From NCBI RefSeq assembly GCF_902506495.1, contig NZ_LR733264.1, positions 620,001-684,000 of the forward strand: a stretch of 64,000 nt of DNA. The letters are read 5' to 3'. Numbering within the stretch: position 1 is the stretch's first letter; the number at the start of each line of letters is the position of its first letter. Below are positions 15,831 through 26,001 of the stretch, one piece after another. Origin of the DNA: Pseudomonas sp. 8O (lineage in GTDB: Bacteria > Pseudomonadota > Gammaproteobacteria > Pseudomonadales > Pseudomonadaceae). Position numbers and translations under genes: made by a program. The notes below the pieces were generated by a model. It saw only the letters and a list, made by a program, of their open reading frames with translations, searched no databases and was not told the origin of the DNA.

Positions 15831-17183
15831 ATGAGTCAGCACACCCAGGCATTGGCTGGATTCCTCGCCAAACTGTCCTACGAGCAGATTCCCGAGCACG
15901 TGCTGGATCGCACCGAAGACCTGTTCCTCGACTGGCTGGGCTCGGCACTGGCTAGCGAGGGCGCGCGGCCGATTCCGCTGTTCGAGGCCTACGCGCAGAA
16001 GATGGGCCCGGCCGACGGCCCGGCGCGCATCCTGGTCAACGGTCGCGGCACCTCGGCGTACTTCGCCGCGCTGGTCAACGGTGCCTCCTCGCACCTGGTG
16101 GAGCAGGACGACCTGCACAACAGCTCGGTGCTGCACCCGGCCACCGTGGTATTCCCGGCGGCCCTGGCGGCCGCGCAGGACCTCGGCAAGTCCGGTCGCG
16201 AGCTGCTGCTGGCCTCGGTGGCCGGCTACGAGGCGGGTATCCGCATCGGCGAATTCCTTGGCCGCTCGCACTACCGCATCTTCCACACCACGGCCACCGT
16301 CGGCACCTTGGCCGCTGCGGTGGCCGTGGGCAAGCTGCTGGATTTCGATCAGCAGCAGTTCATCCATCTGCTTGGCAATGCCGGCACCCAGGCCGCCGGG
16401 CTGTGGGAGTTCCTGCGCGATGCCGCCGACTCCAAGCAACTGCATACCGCCAAGGCCGCCGCTGATGGTCTGTTGGCGGCGTACTTCACCGAGCAGGGCC
16501 TGACCGGCGCGCAGAACATTCTCGAAGGCGAGCAGGGCATGGCCGCCGGTATGTCGCGCGATGCCGACCCGAGCAAGCTGTCGGACCGTCTCGGTCGGCG
16601 CTGGGCGCTGGTGGAGACCTCGTTCAAGTTCCACGCTTCCTGCCGTCATACCCATCCGGCGGCTGACGCGCTGCTCGATCTGATGCAGCGCGAAGGCCTG
16701 CGTCACGAGCAGATCGAGCGCGTCATCGCCCGCGTGCATCAGGGCGCCATCGATGTGCTCGGCCGCGTGAAGGTGCCGCAGACGGTGCACCAGGCCAAGT
16801 TCTCCATGGGCACCGTGCTCGGTCTGATCGCCGTGTATGGCAGCGCGCAACTGACCGAGTTCGCCAACCTAGCGTTGCAGGACCCAGCGGTGGCCGCCTT
16901 CCGTGACAAGGTGCTGATGCGCCTCGACCCGGAGGTGGATGTGGCCTACCCGCAGCGCTGGCTGGGCCGCATCGAGGTGCTCACTACCGATGGCCGAACC
17001 CTGCGTGGCGCCATCGACGAGCCCAAGGGCGACCCCGGCAACACCCTCAGCCGCGTCGAGTTGGAAGACAAGTTTCGCCGCCTGCTGGCCTTCGCCGGCA
17101 AGCGCAGCAGCGATGAGGCGGGTGTGCTGATCGAGCGGGTCTGGCGCCTGCGCGAGATGGACGATCTGCGCCACCTGGTGTGA
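15831..17183 (+). CDS. MmgE/PrpD family protein of the itaconate cluster
   Basis: A 450-residue MmgE/PrpD-fold protein (2-methylcitrate dehydratase/cis-aconitate decarboxylase superfamily). Family segments include DLFLDWLGSALAS, LVNGASSHLVEQDDLHNSSVLHP, SFKFHASCRHTHPAADALLDL and QAKFSMGTVLGLI. It sits where PAO1 has PA0881. In the same superfamily cis-aconitate decarboxylase makes itaconate; whether this one interconverts a C5/C6 acid or isomerises a CoA ester is unknown. Start: ATG at 15831 with GGAG nine bases upstream; a TTG five codons earlier is possible. Confidence 0.86.
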   Translation: MSQHTQALAGFLAKLSYEQIPEHVLDRTEDLFLDWLGSALASEGARPIPLFEAYAQKMGPADGPARILVNGRGTSAYFAALVNGASSHLVEQDDLHNSSVLHPATVVFPAALAAAQDLGKSGRELLLASVAGYEAGIRIGEFLGRSHYRIFHTTATVGTLAAAVAVGKLLDFDQQQFIHLLGNAGTQAAGLWEFLRDAADSKQLHTAKAAADGLLAAYFTEQGLTGAQNILEGEQGMAAGMSRDADPSKLSDRLGRRWALVETSFKFHASCRHTHPAADALLDLMQREGLRHEQIERVIARVHQGAIDVLGRVKVPQTVHQAKFSMGTVLGLIAVYGSAQLTEFANLALQDPAVAAFRDKVLMRLDPEVDVAYPQRWLGRIEVLTTDGRTLRGAIDEPKGDPGNTLSRVELEDKFRRLLAFAGKRSSDEAGVLIERVWRLREMDDLRHLV

Positions 17184-17199
17184 TGAGAACAGCCAATCT

Positions 17200-17303
17200 G
17201 TGGGAGCGGATTCATCCGCGAATGCAATGTGTTAGGCGCTGCAGTTGTGTGGGATCGACATACGTCTTCGCGGATAAAGCGGTACGCCGCCCGCCGCTCC
17301 TAC
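17200..17303. repeat. Degenerate family C repeat pair
   Basis: GTGGGAGCGGATTCATCCGCG and a facing arm containing CTTCGCGGATAAAGCGG and ending GCTCCTAC fill the gap between the PrpD-like gene and ict. Confidence 0.5.
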
Positions 17304-17341
17304 AAGGATGCTGTGGCGCCTGAGTAAATGAGGTTTTCGAC

Positions 17342-18541
17342 ATGACTCAAAGTAACCCCCGTCCACTGGATGGCATCACCGTGGTCAGCCTGGAGCACGC
17401 CATCGCCGCGCCGTTCTGCACCCGCCAACTCGCCGACCTCGGCGCGCGGGTGATCAAGGTCGAACGCCCCGGCAGTGGCGATTTCGCCCGTGGCTACGAC
17501 GAGCGGGTCAGCGGCCTGGCCTCGCATTTCGTCTGGACCAACCGCTCCAAGGAAAGCCTGACCCTCGACCTCAAGCAGGACGATGCGATGCAGGTGCTCG
17601 GCAGCCTGCTGGCCAGTGCCGACGTGCTGGTACAGAACCTGGCACCGGGTGCCGCCGCGCGCATGGGCCTGTCGTTCGAGGCGCTGCACGAACGCTTTCC
17701 CACGCTGATCGTCTGCGACATCTCCGGCTACGGCGAGGGCGGCCCGTACGAGCAGAAGAAAGCCTACGACCTGCTGATCCAGAGCGAGGGCGGCTTTCTC
17801 TCCGTTACCGGTGGGCCGGGCGAGGAGGAGATGGCCAAGGCCGGCTGCTCCATCGCTGATATCGCCGCTGGCATGTATGCCTACACCGGTGTGCTTTCGG
17901 CCCTGATGCTGCGTGGCAAGACCGGTGTCGGCAGCCGCGTCGACGTGTCGATGCTGGAAAGCCTGGTGGAATGGATGGGTTACCCGCTGTACTACGCCTA
18001 CGACGGCGCCACGCCGCCACCGCGTGCCGGTGCCGCACACTCGACCATCTATCCCTACGGCCCTTTCCCGGCCGGTGACGGCGGCACGGTGATGCTCGGC
18101 CTGCAGAACGAGCGCGAATGGGCTGCGTTCTGCGACAAGGTGCTGGAGCAGCCGGCGCTGGCCAGCGACGAGCGCTTTTGCGCCAACTCCAAACGCTCGG
18201 CCAATCGCAGTGAGCTGCGCGCCATCATCGTCGAGGCCTTCTCGCGCATGAGCGCGGCGCAGGTCATCGAGCGCCTGGAGCAGGCGCAGATCGCCAATGC
18301 CCAGGTCAACGACATGGCTGGCGTCTGGGCTCATCCGCAACTTCAAGCGCGGCAGCGCTGGCGCCAGGTCGACAGCCCCAGCGGCAGCCTGCCGGCGCTG
18401 CTGCCGCCAGGGCGCAACAGCGCCTTCGAACCGCGCATGGACGCCATTCCGGCGCTGGGCCAGCACACCGATGCACTGCTCGCCGAGCTGGGTTATGCCG
18501 CCGATGACATCCAGCGCCTGCATCAGCAGGGGGCCGTATGA
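17342..18541 (+). CDS. ict: Itaconate CoA-transferase (CaiB/BaiF family)
   Basis: A 399-residue type III CoA-transferase that activates itaconate with CoA from succinyl-CoA. The family fold is clear from VVSLEHAIAAPFCTRQLADLGARVIKVERP at the N terminus, LDLKQDDA, and KKAYDLLIQSEGGFLSVTG, which holds the expected catalytic Asp. Position between the PrpD-like gene and ccl matches PA0882 in PAO1. It is one of three CaiB/BaiF proteins in this window; the others (21930 and 47064) fall in different subgroups. Confidence 0.88.
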   Translation: MTQSNPRPLDGITVVSLEHAIAAPFCTRQLADLGARVIKVERPGSGDFARGYDERVSGLASHFVWTNRSKESLTLDLKQDDAMQVLGSLLASADVLVQNLAPGAAARMGLSFEALHERFPTLIVCDISGYGEGGPYEQKKAYDLLIQSEGGFLSVTGGPGEEEMAKAGCSIADIAAGMYAYTGVLSALMLRGKTGVGSRVDVSMLESLVEWMGYPLYYAYDGATPPPRAGAAHSTIYPYGPFPAGDGGTVMLGLQNEREWAAFCDKVLEQPALASDERFCANSKRSANRSELRAIIVEAFSRMSAAQVIERLEQAQIANAQVNDMAGVWAHPQLQARQRWRQVDSPSGSLPALLPPGRNSAFEPRMDAIPALGQHTDALLAELGYAADDIQRLHQQGAV

Positions 18542-18549
18542 GTCCGACC

Positions 18550-18617
18550 GTAGCCCGGATGCAATCCGGGAATTTCTTGGCTGCCATCAGACCGCTCCCG
18601 GATTTCATCCGGGCTAC
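18550..18617. repeat. Inverted pair of family B REPs between ict and ccl
   Basis: GTAGCCCGGATGCAATCCGGG and its facing partner (ATTTCATCCGGGCTAC). A half copy of family D (GTAGGGTGGACGA, 18638-18665) follows immediately. Confidence 0.75.
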
Positions 18618-18692
18618 GCGCCGCAAGTCGCTGCGTAGGGTGGACGACGCTCTTTTCGTCCACCAGTCGCCTGTGTTCGAAGAGGGTAGATC

Positions 18693-19514
18693 ATGAGCAA
18701 TCCGATCATTCGCAGTGCCCTGTTCGTGCCGGCGAGTCGCCCTGAGCGTATTCCCAAGGCGCTCGCCGTCGGCGCCGATGCAGTCATCGTCGACCTGGAA
18801 GACGCCGTGCAGGAGAGCCTCAAGATCGAGGCGCGGGCCAATCTCGATGCCTTCCTGACGGCCAATCCCGAGGCCCGTCTGCTGGTGCGCATCAACGCGC
18901 CGGAGCATGCCGGCCATGGCGCCGATATCGAACTTTGCGCACGCCATGCCGGTGTCGTTGGCGTGTTGCTACCCAAGGTGGAAAGCGCTGTGCAGGTGGC
19001 GCGGGTGGCTGCTTGTGGCAAGCCGGTGTGGCCGATCATCGAGAGTGCGGCGGGGGTGCTGGCGCTGGCGCAAATCGCCCGCGCGGAAGGCGTCGAGCGT
19101 TTGTCCTTCGGCGCGCTCGACCTGGGGCTGGATCTCGGTCTGAGCAGCGGCAGCGCAGCGGCCGAACGCATTCTCGATCAGGCCCGTTACGCCTTGCTGC
19201 TGCATTCGCGCACAGTGGGCCTGGCAGCGCCGCTGGACAGCGTATTTCCCGCCATCGAGGACCGCGACGGTCTGGCCCGTACGACGCGTGATGCGCGCGA
19301 CATGGGCTTCGATGGTTTGCTCTGCATCCACCCGACCCAGATCGAAATCGTCCACGACGCCTTGCGCCCGGCGGACCAGGAATTGGCCTGGGCGCGTCGC
19401 GTAATGACGGCGGCCAGCAGCGGCGAAGGCGTCTTCGTGGTGGACGGCCAGATGGTCGACGCCCCCGTACTCGGTCGCGCTCGTCGCTTGCTGCAGCGCG
19501 CAGGAGAACCGTAG
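18693..19514 (+). CDS. ccl: (S)-citramalyl-CoA lyase (CitE-like)
   Basis: A 273-residue HpcH/HpaI/CitE-type aldolase that splits citramalyl-CoA to acetyl-CoA and pyruvate, the last itaconate step. The family signature is visible: RSALFVPASRPERIPKAL, DAVIVDLEDAVQ (metal-site acid residues), LVRINAPEH, and GFDGLLCIHPTQIEIV near the C terminus. Corresponds to PA0883. The stop TAG is the first TAG of a family C repeat (19511). Confidence 0.88.
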   Translation: MSNPIIRSALFVPASRPERIPKALAVGADAVIVDLEDAVQESLKIEARANLDAFLTANPEARLLVRINAPEHAGHGADIELCARHAGVVGVLLPKVESAVQVARVAACGKPVWPIIESAAGVLALAQIARAEGVERLSFGALDLGLDLGLSSGSAAAERILDQARYALLLHSRTVGLAAPLDSVFPAIEDRDGLARTTRDARDMGFDGLLCIHPTQIEIVHDALRPADQELAWARRVMTAASSGEGVFVVDGQMVDAPVLGRARRLLQRAGEP

Positions 19515-19568
19515 GAGCCCGCTGGCGGGCGATGCATCTCAGCAGATCGCCGGCAAGCCGGCTCCTAC
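19511..19568. repeat. Inverted pair of family C repeats overlapping the ccl stop
   Basis: GTAGGAGCCCGCTGGCGGGCG starts at 19511 and supplies the ccl stop codon at 19512-19514; the facing arm CAAGCCGGCTCCTAC ends at 19568. Confidence 0.65.
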
Positions 19569-19608
19569 AAAAAACGGCTGGCTGCCGAGGCAGTCAGCCA
19601 CCTTGTAA

Positions 19609-20640
<1,032 letters not shown>

Positions 20641-20660
20641 TCGTTCACCCTGACATGAAA

Positions 20661-20690
20661 AAGCCCGGTGCTTGCACCGGGCTTTTTTTG
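20661..20690 (+). terminator. Rho-independent terminator after first dctP
   Basis: AAGCCCGGTG-CTTG-CACCGGGCTT, a perfect ten-base-pair stem, is followed by a further run of T (CTTTTTTT in the sequence), closing the itaconate operon. Confidence 0.92.
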
Positions 20691-20824
20691 TCGCGGCTAA
20701 AGCCCCTCCCACAATATTGGAAGGGCATAGCCTTTTGGGTAGGCGATGGGGTATGGCTAAAGCCGCACGCCGTTCAGCTTTACCTCAGACCAGCACCATC
20801 GTGTGGGAGGGGCTTCAGCCGCGA
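20691..20824. repeat. Inverted family C-like repeats (CGCGGCTaAAGCCCCTCCCAC type)
   Basis: TCGCGGCTAAAGCCCCTCCC (20691) and its facing copy GTGGGAGGGGCTTCAGCCGC (ending 20822) bracket about 95 bp between convergent genes. The same pair occurs at 51708-51766. Confidence 0.6.
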
Positions 20825-20839
20825 CTTGGCAGCCGAGCT

Positions 20840-21775
20840 TCAGAGCCCGGCCTCCTGCATCCACTTGGGCTTAGGGTAACGACGATCGGATTTGCCGGCC
20901 TTGAGGATGGCGCCTGGCACCTCGTGGCCGATCAGGCCGGGCAGGGAAGCGGCAGCGTCGAGCAGGGCATCGAGGTTCACGCCGGTGTCCAGGCCCATGC
21001 GCTGGAACATGTGCACCAGGTCTTCGGTGCAGATATTGCCGCTGGCGCCCGGGGCATAGGGGCAGCCGCCGAGGCCGCCGAGTGAGGCGTCGAAGCGGTC
21101 GATACCGGCATTCAGTGCCGCCAGGGCGTTGGCCAGGCCCATGCCACGGGTGTTGTGGAAGTGCGCGGTGAATACCGCCTCGGGCCAGCGTTGCAGGGCT
21201 TCGCGGCAGATGCGCTCGACCTGCGCCGGGTCGGCCATGCCGGTGGTGTCGCACAGGGTCACGCCCTGTACGCCGATCTCCAGCAGACGCTGGATCAGGC
21301 CATAGACGCGGGCTTCGCTGACCTCGCCTTCGAACGGGCAACCAAAAGTGGTCGACAGCGAGGCGTTGATGAACACGCCGCTGCCACGGCTGACCTCGAT
21401 GATCTCGGCGAACTGCGCCAGCGACTGCTCCGGCGTCATGCGCAGGTTGGCCAGGCCGTGGGTGTCGCTGGCGGACATCACCAGGTTGATCTCGTCCACT
21501 TCGCACGACAGCGCGCGTTCGCAGCCCTTCACGTTGGGTACCAGCACGGTGTACTCGACACCGGCCACGCGTTGGATGCTACGCATCACCTCTTCGGCAT
21601 CGCGCAGGTTGGGAATGGCTTTGGGCGAGGTGAAAGAGGTGACTTCGACCTTGGCCAGGCCAGTGTGGGACAGACGGTCGATCAGGGCGATCTTGTCTTC
21701 GGTCGGCACGAAGGTGGCTTCGATCTGGAAGCCGTCGCGGGTGGCGACGTCCTGGATGTAAAGGCGTTTGCTCAT
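20840..21775 (-). CDS. HMG-CoA lyase family protein
   Basis: A 311-residue TIM-barrel lyase. DVATRDGFQIE carries the metal-binding Asp, HFHNTRGMG the His pair, and GGLGGCPYAPGASGN is the HMG-CoA lyase signature with its catalytic Cys. It should cleave 3-hydroxy-3-methylglutaryl-CoA, or a close relative such as citramalyl-CoA, to acetyl-CoA plus a keto acid. It is not the leucine-pathway gene, as no methylcrotonyl-CoA carboxylase genes are nearby. It lies 154 bp downstream of a CaiB/BaiF CoA-transferase on the same strand, which would supply the CoA ester. Confidence 0.87.
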   Translation of the reverse strand: MSKRLYIQDVATRDGFQIEATFVPTEDKIALIDRLSHTGLAKVEVTSFTSPKAIPNLRDAEEVMRSIQRVAGVEYTVLVPNVKGCERALSCEVDEINLVMSASDTHGLANLRMTPEQSLAQFAEIIEVSRGSGVFINASLSTTFGCPFEGEVSEARVYGLIQRLLEIGVQGVTLCDTTGMADPAQVERICREALQRWPEAVFTAHFHNTRGMGLANALAALNAGIDRFDASLGGLGGCPYAPGASGNICTEDLVHMFQRMGLDTGVNLDALLDAAASLPGLIGHEVPGAILKAGKSDRRYPKPKWMQEAGL

Positions 21776-21825
21776 GGTGTGATCCTGGTTGTTGATCGTT
21801 CCTCACGTCGAGGCGTCGAACCGTT

Positions 21826-21921
21826 CGCGTGGGAACGCATCTTGCGACGCTCTGCGTCGGCTGTTGTTAGGGGCGGACGCAGAGCGTCCTGAGCGGTGCT
21901 CCCACGCAGAGCGTGGGAGCT
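21826..21921. repeat. Imperfect inverted repeat between CoA-transferase and lyase genes
   Basis: CGCGTGGGAACGC and CGACGCTCTGCGTC on the left face GACGCAGAGCGTC and CCCACGCAGAGCGTGGGAGC on the right. A further REP-type palindrome family, seen once in this window. Confidence 0.5.
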
Positions 21922-21929
21922 ATCGGTCG

Positions 21930-23132
21930 TTAGATGATGCCGCGCTCGCGCAGGCCGGCGACCTGTTCCGCGCTCAGGCCTAGGCCGGCGAGGATGTCGT
22001 CGTTGTGCTCGCCCAACTGCGGGCCGCCGGTGCCGATACGGCCCGGTGTACGGCTCAGCTTGGGCAGCACGCCCGGTACCTTGAGCGGGCCGACACTGGT
22101 CTGCACCTGCTCGATCATCTGCCGCGCCAGGTAGTGCGGGTCCTGCACGATGTCGGCGGCGGTGTAGGGATAGCCGGCCGGTACGCGCGCGCCCTTGAGG
22201 GCTTCGATCACTTCATCGCGGCCGCGCTGCGCGGTCCATTCGGCGATGGCACCGTCGATCAGCTCGGCGTGCTGGCTGCGCCCGTCGTTCTGCGCCAGGC
22301 GCGGGTCATTGCCCAGGTCGTCGCGGCCGATCAGGCTCATCAGGCGCTTGTAGATGCTGTCGCCATTGCCGGCGATCAGCACGTAGCTGCCGTCGTTGCA
22401 GGGGTAGGAGTTGGACGGCGTGATGCCGGGCAGGGCGCTGCCGGCCGGCTCGCGGACGTAGCCGAAGGCGTCGTATTCGGGGATCAGGCTTTCCATCATG
22501 GCGAACACCGACTCGTACAGCGCCACGTCGATTTCCTGGCCTTCGCCGCTGCGCGCACGCTCCTGCAGGGCCAGCAGTACGCCGATCACGCCGTACAGCG
22601 ATGACAGCGAGTCACCGATGCTGATGCCGACGCGCACCGGTGCCTGGCCGGGGTAGCCAGAGAGGTGGCGCAGGCCGCCCATGGCTTCGCCGATCACGCC
22701 GAAACCGGGCAGGTCGCGGTAGGGGCCGGTCTGCCCGTAGCCGGAGATGCGCAGCATGATCAGGCGCGGGTTGATCGCCTTCAGCGCCTCGTAGCTCAGG
22801 CCCCAGCCTTCCAGCGTGCCGGGACGGAAGTTCTCCACCAGCACGTCGGCCTCACTCACCAGGCGACGGACGATGTCCTGCGCTTCGGCCTGCTTCAGGT
22901 CGAGGGTCAGCGAGCGCTTGTTGCGCGACTGCACGTGCCACCAGAGCGAGGTGCCGTCCTTGATCTTGCGCCATTTGCGCAGCGGATCGCCGACGCCCGG
23001 CGGCTCGATCTTGATCACCTCGGCGCCGAATTCGCCGAGCATTTTGCTGGCGAAGGGACCGGCGATGAGCTGGCCCATCTCGATCACCTTGAGCCCCTGC
23101 AGGGCCATGTTGCTGTTATTGCTCTGAGTCAT
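21930..23132 (-). CDS. CaiB/BaiF CoA-transferase, HMG-type module
   Basis: A 400-residue type III CoA-transferase (GLKVIEMGQLIAGPFASKMLGEFGAEVIKIEPP at the N terminus, LDLKQAEAQDI, VENFRPGTLEGWGL). With the adjacent lyase it forms a plausible two-step route, like the human SUGCT enzyme plus HMG-CoA lyase: free 3-hydroxy-3-methylglutarate (or a similar acid) to its CoA ester and then to acetyl-CoA. The segment aligned with the catalytic Asp of the two paralogues reads PGFGVIGEAMGG here, with Gly in place of Asp; this pattern is common in one CaiB subgroup, so it is a warning sign, not proof of inactivity. Divergent from the LysR gene at 23301. Confidence 0.85.
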   Translation of the reverse strand: MTQSNNSNMALQGLKVIEMGQLIAGPFASKMLGEFGAEVIKIEPPGVGDPLRKWRKIKDGTSLWWHVQSRNKRSLTLDLKQAEAQDIVRRLVSEADVLVENFRPGTLEGWGLSYEALKAINPRLIMLRISGYGQTGPYRDLPGFGVIGEAMGGLRHLSGYPGQAPVRVGISIGDSLSSLYGVIGVLLALQERARSGEGQEIDVALYESVFAMMESLIPEYDAFGYVREPAGSALPGITPSNSYPCNDGSYVLIAGNGDSIYKRLMSLIGRDDLGNDPRLAQNDGRSQHAELIDGAIAEWTAQRGRDEVIEALKGARVPAGYPYTAADIVQDPHYLARQMIEQVQTSVGPLKVPGVLPKLSRTPGRIGTGGPQLGEHNDDILAGLGLSAEQVAGLRERGII

Positions 23133-23221
23133 GGCTGCACCTGATTTGCCTGTGCGTTTCTCGTGGTGCGCAGAATGGCGCAGCGCAGCGGTGCCGACAA
23201 TTGCCCAATGGCCAAGCTAGG

Positions 23222-23238
23222 CTTCGCGTATCGCGAAG
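23222..23238. promoter_or_regulatory. Palindromic LysR-type operator
   Basis: CTTCGCG-TAT-CGCGAAG is a perfect palindrome containing the LysR-family T-N11-A pattern (TCGCGTATCGCGA). It lies midway between the divergent CoA-transferase (start 23132) and LysR (start 23301) genes, where the regulator would bind for control of both. Confidence 0.6.
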
Positions 23239-23300
23239 TGGCATGCTGTAAATCAGCTTTCTGGCAGCTTCGCTTCGCCAGGCACGAAATGGAGACCCTG

Positions 23301-24221
23301 ATGCGCCGCATCGATTTCGTCACTCTCAAGCTGTTCGTCGCCATCGCCGACGAGCGCAGCCTGACCCGCGCCGCCGAGCGCGAGCACCTGGCCCTGGCAG
23401 CGGTGAGCAAGCGTGTCAGCGACCTGGAAAACCAGCTCGGCATCACGCTGCTCTATCGCCAGCCCAAGGGCGTCGAGCTGACCCCGGCCGGTCACGCGCT
23501 GCTGCACCACGCGCGCAACATGATGGACAACCTCGAACAGCTCAACGCCGACCTCAGCGAGTTCAGCGAAGGGGTCAAAGGCCATGTGCGCATCCACGCC
23601 AACACCTCGGCGGTGATCGAGTTTCTGCCCGAGGATCTGGCCAGCTTCAGCCGTCTGCACCCGCAGGTGAAGATCGACCTGGAAGAGCGCGTCAGCAGCG
23701 AGACCATCCGCGCCGTGCGCGAGGGGCTGACCGATATCGGCATCTTCGCTGGGCATGTGCCGGCCGAGGACCTCCAGGTGTTCACCTACCGCCATGACCA
23801 GCTGGTGCTGGTCACTCCGCGTGAGCATCCGCTGGCCGAACGCGACGGCCTGTTCCTGCGCGAGGCGGTGGGCTACGACTTCATCGGCCTGCAGCAGGAC
23901 GCGTCCTTGCACGGCCTGCTACAGCACTCGGCGCACAGCCAGGGGGTGGCCCTGCGCCTGCGCATCCAGGTGCGCAGCTTCGAAGCCATCTGCCGGATGA
24001 TCCACACCGGCATGGGCGTCGGTGTGTTGCCGGATCTGGCGGTGCGCACCTATTTGCCGGCGCTCGATGTGCGGGTGATCCCGCTGCACGATCCCTGGGC
24101 CCGGCGCGAACTCAAGGTGGCGGTGCGCAATCAGGACAACCTTTCGCTGACCGCGAAGCAGATGCTCGATCACCTGAGAAACAGTGGCGCGGCAGGGGAG
24201 GGTTCTGCGCTGCCTTCGTGA
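23301..24221 (+). CDS. LysR-type regulator of the HMG-type module
   Basis: A 306-residue LysR regulator with the helix-turn-helix at residues 8-65 (RSLTRAAEREHLALAAVSKRVSDLE) and an effector domain from about residue 90. It is divergent from the CoA-transferase and followed by a TRAP binding protein on the same strand. Start: the ATG at 23301 has GGAG six bases upstream; the in-frame ATG at 23289 lacks a site. Paralogue of the LysR at 12569. Confidence 0.88.
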   Translation: MRRIDFVTLKLFVAIADERSLTRAAEREHLALAAVSKRVSDLENQLGITLLYRQPKGVELTPAGHALLHHARNMMDNLEQLNADLSEFSEGVKGHVRIHANTSAVIEFLPEDLASFSRLHPQVKIDLEERVSSETIRAVREGLTDIGIFAGHVPAEDLQVFTYRHDQLVLVTPREHPLAERDGLFLREAVGYDFIGLQQDASLHGLLQHSAHSQGVALRLRIQVRSFEAICRMIHTGMGVGVLPDLAVRTYLPALDVRVIPLHDPWARRELKVAVRNQDNLSLTAKQMLDHLRNSGAAGEGSALPS

Positions 24222-24250
24222 ATGCCGAAGGCTCGGTTGTCCAAATGTGA

Positions 24251-25345
<1,095 letters not shown>

Positions 25346-25356
25346 GCCTTACAGTC

Positions 25357-25380
25357 GCCCCGGGCCCACGCACCCGGGGC
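25357..25380 (+). other. GC-rich hairpin after second dctP
   Basis: GCCCCGGG and CCCGGGGC form a perfect eight-base-pair stem with an eight-base loop. No T-tract follows, so it is more likely an mRNA-stabilising or partial attenuating structure in the dctP-dctQ gap than a full terminator. Confidence 0.5.
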
Positions 25381-25496
25381 GGCCTCTCATTCGCCGTCGC
25401 CTAAGACGGCGTTTGCCAATGACGAATATCGCGCCGGTCCTTGCTCGGTTAGATTCGCCTCACTCCTTAAAACCACAACAATGCTCGGAGATGCCG

Positions 25497-25670
25497 ATGA
25501 ACGCCTTGCGGCGCGTCTGGGAGCACTTCGAGGAAGGCTTCATCGCTTTCCTCCTGGCGGCCATGACGCTGATCACTTTCGTCTACGTGATCCTCAACAA
25601 CTTCTACACCCTGTTTTATTGGCTGGGTGACTATTTCGGCGGTAACGAGTTTTTGCTCGGTATCGGCGAC
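25497..25670 (+). pseudogene. dctQ: TRAP small permease DctQ, truncated by IS110 remnant
   Basis: About 58 residues of a DctQ protein: MNALRRVWEHFEEGF followed by the first membrane helix (IAFLLAAMTLITFVYVILNN) and the LYTLF-like loop. The frame has GGAG six bases before the ATG at 25497. Similarity stops after GIGD at about 25670, and the frame then runs into unrelated sequence and ends at 25727. DctQ proteins normally have about 200 residues and four helices, so three helices are missing, and dctM is absent altogether. Confidence 0.85.
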
Positions 25671-25675
25671 GGGTC

Positions 25676-25813
25676 GTGTACAGCTTCTACCGGCGACTTA
25701 AGGAACAGGGGAAACCAGGCAAAGTAGCGGTCGTCGCCTGCATGCGGAAATTGCTTACCATCCTCAATGCGATGCTCCGTGATCAGGCTCATTTCAGGCC
25801 TCAAGTGGCTTGA
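25676..25813 (+). pseudogene. IS110-family transposase C-terminal remnant
   Basis: Reading from 25676 the sequence encodes 45 residues, including FYRRLKEQGKPGKVAVVAC and MRKLLTILNAMLRD, and then TGA. This is the conserved C-terminus of IS110-family (DEDD/serine) transposases. The rest of the transposase is missing; its 5' part has been lost and the end abuts dctQ. The following 130 bp (25814-25945) carry no gene and are probably the right end of the element. It marks a deletion or recombination junction, since the next genes belong to a different conserved neighbourhood. Confidence 0.85.
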
Positions 25814-25960
25814 CGCTGAACACGGTTGCTCGCCCGTAAGGGGCGAAACCCATCAGGTCAGACGGCGTGCTAATGGATAGTGCCAAGTCATCGACAGCTA
25901 ACACTTAATTGCCAGTCCGGTGTCAAGCGTATCCTCTCCGCGAGAATGCAAAAAACCATA

Positions 25961-25988
25961 AAAAAACCGGGCATTAGCCCGGTTTTTT
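25961..25988 (-). terminator. Bidirectional rho-independent terminator after the DUF3108 gene
   Basis: CCGGGC-ATTA-GCCCGG flanked by A6 and T6 gives a symmetrical terminator. It ends leftward transcription of the purM-purN-DUF3108 group 14 bp past the stop. Confidence 0.9.
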
Positions 25989-26001
25989 GTGCGCTTGCCA
26001 A

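Noticed and set aside
25814-25945. Riboswitch or small RNA after the IS110 remnant
   Set aside because: No conserved fold seen; it is most simply the non-coding end of the insertion sequence.
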